Of a stretch of DNA of 64,000 nucleotides, positions 1 through 8,113 are shown piece by piece (the stretch's first letter is position 1; every line of letters begins with the position of its first letter). The DNA comes from Faecalicatena_A orotica (GTDB lineage Bacteria > Bacillota > Clostridia > Lachnospirales > Lachnospiraceae): the NCBI RefSeq assembly GCF_040545875.1, contig NZ_JBEPMR010000001.1, one strand, 5' to 3'. The notes under the pieces are model-generated. The model saw only the letters and a list, made by a program, of their open reading frames with translations. It made no database searches and was not told where the DNA came from. Position numbers and translations under genes: made by a program.

Positions 1-1
1 C

Positions 2-613
2 TGTGTAGCACTCATGCTGAATGTGGATACGAAGATTTCCGGTGTCCTGATGGCCGCTGCCGTCCTTCCCTGGGCGCTGCCGCCTGTTGTGAATGGGATT
101 ATCTGGCGTTTTATCTTCTATCCGGGTTACGGTTTTATGAATAAGCTGCTAATTGGCATTGGCGTAATCGACAGCCCAATCGAATGGATGTCCCGCCGTT
201 TCCTCCTGCTCTTTGTCGTGGCACTCGTCGTCGCATGGCGCAGTATCCCGTTTACGGCTATTGTATGTCTCGCGGGCCTGCGTGCCATCCCGCACGACCT
301 CTATGAGGCCGCAAGGATCGACGGGGCAGGAAGGTGGTCCGCGTTCCGCCATATTACAGGACCGCTCATGGTCCCCTTTGTCGGGATCGGGATCACATCC
401 GCATCCATCACGGCAATCAACATCTTCGATGAGATCGTGGCCCTTGCCGGATACAGCGACCTCGGAAAGAACCTTCTGATCGAGAGCTACCTCACCACGT
501 TCTCGTTCCTCGATTTCGGAAAAGGCAGTGCCCTGACCTATATTATCATGCTGATCTCTGCAGTGCTCGGATTCTTCTATCTTAAGAACCTGACGAGGGA
601 GGTGGAATACTAA
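2..613 (+). CDS. Sugar ABC transporter permease, MalF type (5' end cut by window)
   Basis: Inner-membrane permease of a carbohydrate ABC importer. The reading frame is open to the first base of the window, so the ATG at 14 is internal and roughly 90 N-terminal residues are missing compared with the usual 290 or so. The binding-protein-dependent permease loop (EAA loop) is visible as YEAARIDGAGRWSAFRHITGP, near residue 97 counted from the ATG at 14, where the ATPase docks. Hydrophobic segments surround it, including one at the C-terminus before the final LTREVEY. The stop codon overlaps the next start (TAATG), so the two permeases are translationally coupled. The substrate cannot be read from the sequence; the binding protein and ATPase genes are not in view. 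Confidence 0.93.
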   Translation, partial: CVALMLNVDTKISGVLMAAAVLPWALPPVVNGIIWRFIFYPGYGFMNKLLIGIGVIDSPIEWMSRRFLLLFVVALVVAWRSIPFTAIVCLAGLRAIPHDLYEAARIDGAGRWSAFRHITGPLMVPFVGIGITSASITAINIFDEIVALAGYSDLGKNLLIESYLTTFSFLDFGKGSALTYIIMLISAVLGFFYLKNLTREVEY

Positions 614-1452
614 TGAAAACAAAAAGCGGAAAAGTATTGTATGTCATCGTTGTGGCATTGTTTCTGGTATTCACAATTGGCCCCTTTGTCTGGGCTTTCT
701 TAATCTCGGTGACGCCTGAATTTGAGATGTTCAAGAACACAATGAAGATGCTGCCAAGCAAGGTGAACTGGGAGAATTATATCACCCTGTTCGCGACCTC
801 CTCACGGCAGAGTAAGATTCTGTTTCAGGGAATGTCAAACTCCCTCAAGGCAGTCGGCATCACCCTCCTGATCGGCCTTCCGGTCGCCATGATGTCCGCC
901 TACGCGCTTGCCAGACTGGAATTTAGGGGAAAGAAACTGATTAAAAATGCAGTCCTCATCACAATGGTAATCCCTGTATTTGCCACGGTTATCCCCCTTT
1001 ACAGGATCTTTGTGTCCTACCATCTGCTGGATAAGATCTTCTGGCTCAGCCTCGTGTATGCAAGTTCCTTTTTGCCCATGAGTGTCTGGCTGATGCTTAA
1101 TTACTTCAGCACAATACCCGTGGAAATAGAAGAAGCCGCCCGTGTGGACGGCTGCGGCAGGATTCGGACCTTCTTCGAGATTCTGCTCCCAGTTGCCTAC
1201 CCCGTCGTGATATCCAGTGCACTCATCATGTTCCTGAGCGCCTGGAACCAGTTCCAGATTCCGCTGATCCTTGCCTCTTCTTTCCAGACGAAACCCGTGT
1301 CCATCGTCACCAGCGAGTTCATGGTGAAGGACTCCATACAATACGGGATCACGGCCGCAGCCGGGCTGCTCGCAATCGTACCACCTGCGGCCACGGCACT
1401 CATCCTCCGGAAATACCTCGTGTCCGGAATGACGCGGGGGACTGGGAAGTAA
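613..1452 (+). CDS. Sugar ABC transporter permease, MalG type
   Basis: Second permease of the same carbohydrate importer, 279 residues and full length for the family. About six membrane spans are visible, beginning with a strong one at residues 9-31. The EAA loop appears as EEAARVDGCGRIRTFFEILL near residue 173. Its ATG overlaps the upstream stop by one base, so it belongs to the same operon. No further gene follows on this strand; the operon ends in the structured palindrome that starts about 25 bases downstream. Confidence 0.93.
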   Translation: MKTKSGKVLYVIVVALFLVFTIGPFVWAFLISVTPEFEMFKNTMKMLPSKVNWENYITLFATSSRQSKILFQGMSNSLKAVGITLLIGLPVAMMSAYALARLEFRGKKLIKNAVLITMVIPVFATVIPLYRIFVSYHLLDKIFWLSLVYASSFLPMSVWLMLNYFSTIPVEIEEAARVDGCGRIRTFFEILLPVAYPVVISSALIMFLSAWNQFQIPLILASSFQTKPVSIVTSEFMVKDSIQYGITAAAGLLAIVPPAATALILRKYLVSGMTRGTGK

Positions 1453-1478
1453 ATTTACTTCTTATAGATATACCGGAC

Positions 1479-1729
1479 GCCTGCCGGGGAATGGAAATGT
1501 ACCCGCATGGATACGGGTTTGCACGATAAATGCCCCTAAATCAAAACGGAAACCGGCACGATGAACATCGCCGACAAACGCGAGAATGCTGATGCATTCT
1601 TGCTAAGTCGGCTGAACGGCAGGACTTGTAGTCCTGCCGTTCGTTCATGTACCGGTTTCTGTTTTGATGAAGGGGCATTAATGGTGCAAAGACGTATCCG
1701 TGCGGGTACATTTCCATTCCCCGGCAGGC
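1479..1729. repeat. Large imperfect palindrome able to fold as a three-way junction
   Basis: This intergenic stretch between convergent genes is almost entirely self-complementary. The outer arms are 1479-1566 and 1643-1729, near 85% complementary over about 87 bases, with some mismatches that are G-U pairs in RNA. Inside lie two further hairpins: 1570-1612 (GCCGAC with GTCGGC, and inside it AGAATGC with GCATTCT) and 1614-1642, a perfect 13-bp stem with a TGT loop. It may be a miniature mobile element, a structured RNA, or a bulky bidirectional terminator. No uridine run follows either arm directly and no transposase is near. The short open frames inside are by-products of the palindrome. The flanks 1453-1478 and 1730-1819 show nothing I can name. 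Confidence 0.85.
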
Positions 1730-1819
1730 TGGTTCATCCAATTGGAAGATGAAATTTCGTTCCCAGTTATTGCCCCGACGGAATTAAGCAAGTGCTTGCT
1801 AGTTGCTGATATAATACCT

Positions 1820-4381
1820 TTATTTTTTTCCCTTTTTTTCGTATGGGGTTCCGGTGAGAGGGAGGGTGGTTTGGAATTGTTTGTTCCATTTGTAGTAGGC
1901 TGCGGCTATGGCGGGGGCGGTGGGGATGGAGGTGATTTCTCCGATTCCGATGGCTCCGTATCCGACGTCTACTCCGGGTTTTTCTACTATGATGGATTCA
2001 AGCTCAGGCACTTTGTCGGCTTTGAACAGGCCCAGTGTGCCAAACCGGGATACCGGATATCCGTCTTTGATCTCATACTTCTCTGTGAGGGCATATCCCA
2101 TTCCCATGACGACTCCGCCTTCTATCTGGCCTTCTACGCTGACGGGGTTGACTGCCTTGCCTACGTCATGTGCTGCTACCATTTTCTTTATGGTGCCGTC
2201 TTCGTTTAGGACGCACATCTGTGTCGCATAACCATATGCCACGTGGGATACCGGGTTTGGTACGTCACTTCCCATTTTATCGGTTTTTGCCAGATATTCT
2301 CCAAGGAATTCACTGCCTTCCAGTTCCTCCATTGTCTCTGTCTTCAAAGCTTCCAACAGTTTTTCGGAGGCTCTTTTTGCCGCTTCCCCCGTGATCAGAG
2401 TCTGGCGGGAACCGGATGTCGTGCCGGAATCTGGTGAATCCGCCGTATTCGGGCGGCAGTATTTGATTTTGTCAACCGGTAGATTCAGTGTCTCTGAAAC
2501 GACCTGGGTCAGCACGGTTCCGAGTCCCTGACCGATGCAGGACGCCCCGGCATGTATCTCTACGATTCCGTCCCTGATCAGCAGACGGCAGCGTCCCCAG
2601 TCGGGAAGTCCTACTCCTACTCCTGCATTCTTCATGGCACAGGCGATGCCTGCATATGGCTCGCTCTCATAAATTTCTTTTACTGCTTCAAGTGTCTCTG
2701 CCACACCGGTAGATTCATCGGCGATCTGTCCATTCGGAAGCACCTGTCCCGGGCGGACTGCATTGCGGTAGCGGATCTCCCACGGTGAGATGCCCACCAT
2801 CTCAGCCAGCAGGTCCAGATTGCGCTCTGAGCCGAAACAGGTCTGTGTTACCCCGAACCCGCGGAATGCCCCCGCCGGCGGATTGTTTGTATAGACTGCT
2901 TTTCCATCAATATCCACGACCTGGAAGTTATAAGGCCCTGCGGCATGGGTACAGGCTCTCTGCAGGACCGGTCCCCCCAGTGATGCGTACGCCCCTGTAT
3001 CCGAGACAACGACTGCCTTCATTGCCGTGAGGTAACCGTTCTCGTCACAGGCCGTAGTAATGTCCATCCACATCGGGTGGCGCTTCGGATGTACTACAAT
3101 GCTCTCCTGTCTGGACAGCTTTACTTTTACGATCCGCTTCGTCAGATAGGCCAGCAGGGCTGCATGATGCTGTACACTGACATCTTCTTTTCCACCGAAT
3201 CCACCGCCGACTAATTTGTTTTCCACAATCACTTTTTCTGGTGGAAGGCCCAGCATGATACAGCACTCATGCTGTGTATCATAGGTTCCCTGATCCGTGG
3301 AATAGATAAACACACCGTCATCAAACGGCATGGCAACCGCACATTCAGGTTCAAGAAATGCATGTTCTGTCCACGGCGTCTCGTAATGCCTTGTGACCTG
3401 ATATTTCGATCCGGCAATGACTTCATCCGCATTTCCCCTCACGAGGTGTTCATGTGCGAGGACGTTGCCTGACTCATGCACGAGCGGCGCACCTTCCTTC
3501 ATGGCGTCAAACGGGTCCAGAACGGGATCAAGTACTTCGTAATCGACCTTTACCAGACTCTTCGCCCTCTCAAGTATATCCTGATTCTCGGCAGCCACAA
3601 GGCAGATAGCGTCACCTAAGTAATGTGTAACTTTACCTACCGGGATCATCGTATCCCAGTCCTGCTTCAGATGTCCGACCTTGACATTTCCCGGAATATC
3701 CTCCGCGGTAAATACTCCGATCACACCTTCCAGCGCTTCTGCTTCTTCTTTATGTATCGCAAGCACCCTTGCCCTCGGGTATTCCGACCTTACTGCACTT
3801 CCGTAGATCATCTCGTCCAGATAGATGTCATCTGGGTATTCCCCGGTTCCAAGCACCTTTTCCGAAGCATCGATCCTTCGGATGGCGTCCCCTACAAGCA
3901 CGACGCCTTCATCATCCGTGGCAGGCAGATTTTCGCGGAACATTTTTGCACTTAAAAGGATACCATCAATGATTTTCTTATATCCCGTACAGCGGCATAT
4001 ATTATTGCGTATCGCAGCGATGACTTCCAGACGGGTCGGGTCCGGATTCACATCGATCAGGCCTTTTGCACACATCACCATCCCGGGGATACAGAAACCG
4101 CACTGCACCGCACCTGCCCGGCCAAATGCATATGCATAGACCTCCTGCTCCCGCTTTGATAATCCCTCGACTGTTACAATTTTCTTCCCCTCTAACTTAG
4201 AAAGCATCGGGATACATGCGCGTGTCGCCTTCCCGTCCACCAGAACCGTACAGGTGCCACATGCGCCCTGACTGCATCCGTCCTTGACAGATGTCAGCCT
4301 TAAATCGTCCCTTAAGAAACGCATCAGTTTTTTATCCTGTCCGGCCTGATAATCCTTTCCGTTTACATGAACAGTTATCAT
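1820..4381 (-). CDS. xdhD: Selenium-dependent-type molybdenum hydroxylase (xanthine dehydrogenase family), 2Fe-2S domain fused to Mo domain
   Basis: Molybdenum hydroxylase of the xanthine dehydrogenase family, 853 residues. An N-terminal ferredoxin domain (cysteines 36, 41, 44, 56) and a helical 2Fe-2S domain (cysteines 94, 97, 129, 131) are fused to the molybdopterin-binding domain. The latter shows VGGGFGGKED near residue 395, ASCIGQGLGT near 600 and a C-terminal GIGE, which replaces the usual GEPP at the catalytic glutamate. There is no FAD domain, so electrons must leave through a partner; YgfK in the same operon is a candidate. Architecture and neighbours match the XdhD-like group linked to selenium-dependent hydroxylases. 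It is the last gene of the operon. The start ATG follows AAGGAAGG at 7 bases. Substrate is probably a purine, but this is inferred; no in-frame TGA is present, so any selenium would be a labile cofactor. Confidence 0.88.
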   Translation of the reverse strand: MITVHVNGKDYQAGQDKKLMRFLRDDLRLTSVKDGCSQGACGTCTVLVDGKATRACIPMLSKLEGKKIVTVEGLSKREQEVYAYAFGRAGAVQCGFCIPGMVMCAKGLIDVNPDPTRLEVIAAIRNNICRCTGYKKIIDGILLSAKMFRENLPATDDEGVVLVGDAIRRIDASEKVLGTGEYPDDIYLDEMIYGSAVRSEYPRARVLAIHKEEAEALEGVIGVFTAEDIPGNVKVGHLKQDWDTMIPVGKVTHYLGDAICLVAAENQDILERAKSLVKVDYEVLDPVLDPFDAMKEGAPLVHESGNVLAHEHLVRGNADEVIAGSKYQVTRHYETPWTEHAFLEPECAVAMPFDDGVFIYSTDQGTYDTQHECCIMLGLPPEKVIVENKLVGGGFGGKEDVSVQHHAALLAYLTKRIVKVKLSRQESIVVHPKRHPMWMDITTACDENGYLTAMKAVVVSDTGAYASLGGPVLQRACTHAAGPYNFQVVDIDGKAVYTNNPPAGAFRGFGVTQTCFGSERNLDLLAEMVGISPWEIRYRNAVRPGQVLPNGQIADESTGVAETLEAVKEIYESEPYAGIACAMKNAGVGVGLPDWGRCRLLIRDGIVEIHAGASCIGQGLGTVLTQVVSETLNLPVDKIKYCRPNTADSPDSGTTSGSRQTLITGEAAKRASEKLLEALKTETMEELEGSEFLGEYLAKTDKMGSDVPNPVSHVAYGYATQMCVLNEDGTIKKMVAAHDVGKAVNPVSVEGQIEGGVVMGMGYALTEKYEIKDGYPVSRFGTLGLFKADKVPELESIIVEKPGVDVGYGAIGIGEITSIPTAPAIAAAYYKWNKQFQTTLPLTGTPYEKKGKK

Positions 4382-4405
4382 GATATTACCTTCCTTTCTT
4401 TCATA

Positions 4406-4440
4406 GAGTTTCGCAAGCGAAACCCGCGCCTGCGGCGGCC
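4406..4440 (-). repeat. Dispersed palindromic repeat, partial copy A
   Basis: This 35-base segment in the gap between the yqeB-mocA fusion and the molybdenum hydroxylase is nearly identical to 56541-56575. It holds the small hairpin GTTTCGC-AA-GCGAAAC followed by CGCGCCTGCGGCGG. After 4440 the similarity stops, so this is a truncated copy of the element seen in longer form at 46199-46297 and 56541-56666. Confidence 0.75.
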
Positions 4441-4458
4441 GTCCGTCGGTTCCGGACC

Positions 4459-5817
4459 TTATTCCTGCAAATCATTTTTTTGATCGATATCTTTTAATTC
4501 CTCTGGCTGCGCCTCCACATATCTGACTTTTTCCTGTAGTCCTGACATGATCTGTCTTCCTCCGTTATCGCCTGTCAGGTTACGCAGGTCGTCAAAAAAT
4601 GCACGGTCCCACAGTACCGGGTTTCCCGGCCTGCCCGGATTTCCCGCGCAGATGATCCGACCTTTATGCACGCCTGCCATATTCAAAATTTTCTGTATTG
4701 TGGCCGTCTTTAAATTTGGCTGGTCACAGACCGAGAACAGAACTCCCTCGATATCCGGATTCTGCCTCAGGCATTCTTCAAGGCCAAGCAGGATAGAACG
4801 GGAGATGCCGAGCTCCGGCTCTTTGTTGATTACAGTCCTGATCCCCTGTCTTTCTGCCTCCTCTGCTATTGCCTCATACCCCGTCACCAGATACTGCGGA
4901 TAATCCTGGAATGCACACATCCGTTCCAGCGTATGCCGGTACAGCGGCTTTCCAGAAACGACCGCCAGCAGTTTGTTTTCTCCGAACCGTACACTTCTTC
5001 CCGCGGCAAGTATGATGACCGCGTATTTCCTGCGCATATGGTCAAACCTTGTCACGGCTTCCAGCACGCCTCCGCCGACAGACCTTGCCTTGTCGGAAAT
5101 GGTGAAGCAGTGGAATGTTTCGCACCGCGCATCGATATCTCCGATCTTCAGATTTTCCCATACCCGGACCCCGGGCTGGAGCATGCCCCTGACAATACCA
5201 TCCATCTTCGCACAAACTTCTTTTCCGCCAGTCAGTGCCACGGCCTGCCCTTTTTTCACGACATCGCCGATTGACACAAGAGGTTCGATTACGCCCTCGG
5301 CACTTGCACGGATCAGGCGTTCTGTCGTGTATCCCCCGACATTTCCCGGTACACCTGTATTGGGAATGGCACTGCCTTCGTAAATCGTATCGCCCAGCGT
5401 ATGCCCCCGCTTTGTCTCAACGACACAGTGGCAGTCTTCCCCCGCCGTAAAGCCGGGGCCGACACCGATAACTAACGGTGCGTCTGTAATTTTTGTCCCT
5501 AAATTTTTCTTTGCAAGAATCGCGTCTATGATTACATCGGGCTGATATCCATCCGCTATCCGGGCACACGGGTCTACAATGACCGGGATATCCCCCGCCT
5601 CCATGATGGTGAGTGCCTCTTTCATTGAGGATACAAGAACACCTCTCATATCTTCAACGACTGCCTCCCCTTCATAAACGGCTCTGGACAGTGAAACCAT
5701 CCTGCGTACAGTCAGAGGGACCTCTATCTCCGTCATAATGATCTGATGCCCGCTGCGGTACAGGCGGGAGGCTATCCCTGTTGCCAGATCACCTGCCCCC
5801 TTGATTAGTATTTTCAT
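4459..5817 (-). CDS. Fused YqeB-type Se/Mo hydroxylase maturation protein and MocA-type nucleotidyltransferase
   Basis: Two cofactor-maturation proteins that are separate in E. coli are joined here in 452 residues. Residues 1 to about 262 are the YqeB family (ILIKGAGDLATGIASRLYRSG at the start, a Rossmann-like nucleotide site; GPGFTAGEDCHCVVET at 120-135). Residues about 264-452 are a MocA/YgfJ-type nucleotidyltransferase with LAAGRSVRFGENKLL at 270-284, the CDQP segment at 364-367 and GRPGNP at 395-400. MocA attaches CMP to molybdopterin; YqeB is tied by gene association to selenium-dependent molybdenum hydroxylases but its reaction is unknown. The frame runs through the junction without a break. 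It sits between yqeC and the hydroxylase it probably serves. The start follows AGGAAGG at 9 bases. Confidence 0.9.
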   Translation of the reverse strand: MKILIKGAGDLATGIASRLYRSGHQIIMTEIEVPLTVRRMVSLSRAVYEGEAVVEDMRGVLVSSMKEALTIMEAGDIPVIVDPCARIADGYQPDVIIDAILAKKNLGTKITDAPLVIGVGPGFTAGEDCHCVVETKRGHTLGDTIYEGSAIPNTGVPGNVGGYTTERLIRASAEGVIEPLVSIGDVVKKGQAVALTGGKEVCAKMDGIVRGMLQPGVRVWENLKIGDIDARCETFHCFTISDKARSVGGGVLEAVTRFDHMRRKYAVIILAAGRSVRFGENKLLAVVSGKPLYRHTLERMCAFQDYPQYLVTGYEAIAEEAERQGIRTVINKEPELGISRSILLGLEECLRQNPDIEGVLFSVCDQPNLKTATIQKILNMAGVHKGRIICAGNPGRPGNPVLWDRAFFDDLRNLTGDNGGRQIMSGLQEKVRYVEAQPEELKDIDQKNDLQE

Positions 5818-5848
5818 TTCCTGCTGCCTTCCTCTTGTTTTAATGACT

Positions 5849-6640
5849 TTATTGGTTACTGTTCCCCCGGGCCAGTACCGTGATTCCTGTATGCCCCTGT
5901 GCTTCTGCCAGACGGCAGATCCGGTATGCTGTCTGTTCCCTTTTCGTGTTGTCTGCTTTATTCAGAATAACCCGGTATTCCATATATGGCAGAACGCCTT
6001 TCCTGCCGCCTCTGCAATCAAAAGCCAGTTTTGCAAGATCACGTTCTTTAACCGGGTCAGTTGTCTTCATATCCAAGATTTCCGCCGCGGTACCTGTCCT
6101 GAAACAAACCTCCGAAAGAGGCCTTCCGACCGCGTCCAGACCATATACACAGAGTACATGGGTTGTTTCTGGCAGGATCACCGGTTCATGGTCAGCCGGC
6201 ACCTTCATCGGAAGTTTTTTCGCACCGTCTGCTTCGATCAATACCGGATACCCAAGTGTCAGCAAACGGTCTAAAAACTTTTGAGGCAGTGCCTTTATTT
6301 TCCCATGTTCTGCCGGCAGGCCGGCCCACACCATTCCTTCTGCTTTCAGTATCTGTACCGCCTTCTCTTCGGACGGCTCCGTAAGAAACCACGGCCTGTC
6401 TTCTGCCAGCATATGGGTCGAAGTCGTTACTATGACAGGAATCTTCCTTTTCCGGTATTCCTCCGCCATTGTTCTGATTAGCGTCGTTTTACCGCCGGCC
6501 CCCGTGACGGAAATAACCGGGTTTTTACTGTTTATATGCAGGGCTTCTGACAGAGAGTTCTGTTCTGTCAGAAGCCCTTCCTCATAATTCTTTACCATAA
6601 ACGATATCCTTAATCTGCTTTTAACGATCTGAACAGTCAT
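5849..6640 (-). CDS. yqeC: YqeC-type selenium-dependent hydroxylase accessory protein
   Basis: Putative ATP- or GTP-binding accessory protein of the YqeC family, 263 residues, thought from gene association to help mature selenium-dependent molybdenum hydroxylases. A Walker A loop GAGGKTT lies at residues 47-53 right after a beta strand (PVISVT), and TTSTHM follows as a likely second nucleotide contact. Two starts are possible: the ATG at 6640 behind AGGGGA, or the ATG at 6598 (residue 15) behind AAGGA at 8 bases. Family alignment would decide. It lies 31 bases after the hydantoinase stop and 31 before the YqeB-MocA fusion, inside one operon. Confidence 0.88.
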   Translation of the reverse strand: MTVQIVKSRLRISFMVKNYEEGLLTEQNSLSEALHINSKNPVISVTGAGGKTTLIRTMAEEYRKRKIPVIVTTSTHMLAEDRPWFLTEPSEEKAVQILKAEGMVWAGLPAEHGKIKALPQKFLDRLLTLGYPVLIEADGAKKLPMKVPADHEPVILPETTHVLCVYGLDAVGRPLSEVCFRTGTAAEILDMKTTDPVKERDLAKLAFDCRGGRKGVLPYMEYRVILNKADNTKREQTAYRICRLAEAQGHTGITVLARGNSNQ

Positions 6641-6671
6641 CAGGAGTCCCCTGGTGAGTCACATCTGCGGC

Positions 6672-8042
6672 CTATGAAATACCGCGCGGCACGTACTGGC
6701 CGGTTTTCTCTGCTATGATTTCTCCATTCTCTGCGGCCAGCTGCCCCCTCAGGAAAACCTTTTCGGCACGTCCTTTGATTGTCGTGCCCTCCATCGGGCA
6801 GTAGTCGATATTCGTCTGTTGGTGTTCTTTCGAAATCGTCCACTCCGTTTCTGGATTCCACACCACAATGTCTGCATCGCTTCCCGGTGAAAGTGTGCCC
6901 TTCTGCGGGTACATACGATACAGTTTTGCCGGATTCTCCGAAAGATATTTACACATCTGTTCCAACGTAATCCGCCCTTCATTTACCCCGAACTGGTAGA
7001 TCAGTGCAGGACGTTCTTCCCCGCCCGGCATTCCGCACGGTGTTTTGGAAAAGTCCTCAGCTCCCATGTTCTTCTGTGCGGTATCGAAGCTACAGTGGTC
7101 GGTACAGATCGTCTGTATCCGCCCTTCCGAGAGTGCCTCCCATAGAACCTGCTGGTTCTTCTTTTTACGAAGCGGCGGGGCAATCATGTATTTACGCCCC
7201 TCCCCGTCGGGAAGGAAATACTTACTTTCATCCATCAGCAGGTACTGCGGACATGTTTCTACATATACCGTCTGCCCGTCTTCCCTTGCATGCTGGATCT
7301 CACGGTAGCCCTCCGCAGAGCTTAAATGTACGACTATGACCGGTGTATCTACGCATTTTGCAATTTTCAGCAGACGGTTGATTGCTTCTGCTTCTGCTGC
7401 AGGCGGCCTTGTGCCCGGATAGTCCGCCGTGTCGAGACGGTTCCCTTTTTCCTGAAGGACCTCATTGAGTCTCGCGGCTATGATACCATTGTTTTCACAG
7501 TGTACGCCTGCGATTCCCCCCAGTTCTTTCAGACGGGTCAGAATCTCATACATCGTCTTATCATCTACAATCATGTTGTCGTATGTCATATATAATTTGA
7601 AAGAAGGAATGCCGTCAGCCACAACCTGGGCGAGCTCCTCGCTCACCTTTTCATTCCAGTCGGAAATTGCCAGATGAAATGCATAGTCACAGGAGGACTC
7701 ACCGTCCGCCTTTTTATGCCAGTTATCGAGAGCCTCTTTCAGAGACTCTCCTTTATTCTGGGTTGCAAAATCTACGATGCATGTCGTACCGCCTGCGATC
7801 TCGGCCTTTGTTCCCGTGTCAAATTTGTCCGCGGTTATGGTGCCGCTGACTTCCAGCGCCATATGGGTATGTGCGTCGATAAAGCCGGGGAACAGATACT
7901 TTCCTCTGACGTCCTCTATCTCGGCATCCCGAAATTCCAGATCTTCTCCTACTGCCAGAATTTTTTCCCCTTTTACGAGGATATCCAGCTGTTTCATTCC
8001 TTCTCCGCTTACAATTGTGCCGCCTTTAAACAAACGTTTCAT
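6672..8042 (-). CDS. hyuA: Dihydropyrimidinase / hydantoinase family amidohydrolase
   Basis: Cyclic amide hydrolase of the dihydropyrimidinase/hydantoinase family, 456 residues from the chosen start. The metal-binding GFIDAHTHM places histidines 58 and 60, the likely carboxylated lysine is K149 in SFKLYMTYD, and later ligands appear in VHCENN, VVHLSS and CTDHCSF. In this island it probably opens a purine-derived ring such as a hydantoin or ureide; the true substrate is unknown. A frame-internal ATG two codons upstream (8048) abuts the ribosome-binding site AAGGA, while the ATG at 8042 has a 6-base spacing, so 8042 is preferred. It lies between ygfK and yqeC on the same strand. Confidence 0.92.
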   Translation of the reverse strand: MKRLFKGGTIVSGEGMKQLDILVKGEKILAVGEDLEFRDAEIEDVRGKYLFPGFIDAHTHMALEVSGTITADKFDTGTKAEIAGGTTCIVDFATQNKGESLKEALDNWHKKADGESSCDYAFHLAISDWNEKVSEELAQVVADGIPSFKLYMTYDNMIVDDKTMYEILTRLKELGGIAGVHCENNGIIAARLNEVLQEKGNRLDTADYPGTRPPAAEAEAINRLLKIAKCVDTPVIVVHLSSAEGYREIQHAREDGQTVYVETCPQYLLMDESKYFLPDGEGRKYMIAPPLRKKKNQQVLWEALSEGRIQTICTDHCSFDTAQKNMGAEDFSKTPCGMPGGEERPALIYQFGVNEGRITLEQMCKYLSENPAKLYRMYPQKGTLSPGSDADIVVWNPETEWTISKEHQQTNIDYCPMEGTTIKGRAEKVFLRGQLAAENGEIIAEKTGQYVPRGIS

Positions 8043-8113
8043 AACCATTCCTTCTTTCTGTCATTGCACTTTTGTTTCCTGTTGATTATGCCGTATACCG
8101 TCCCTGCTTATTT

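Noticed and set aside
1541..1752. Two short open frames on opposite strands inside the 1479-1729 palindrome
   Set aside because: They are consequences of the inverted repeat and lack ribosome-binding sites.
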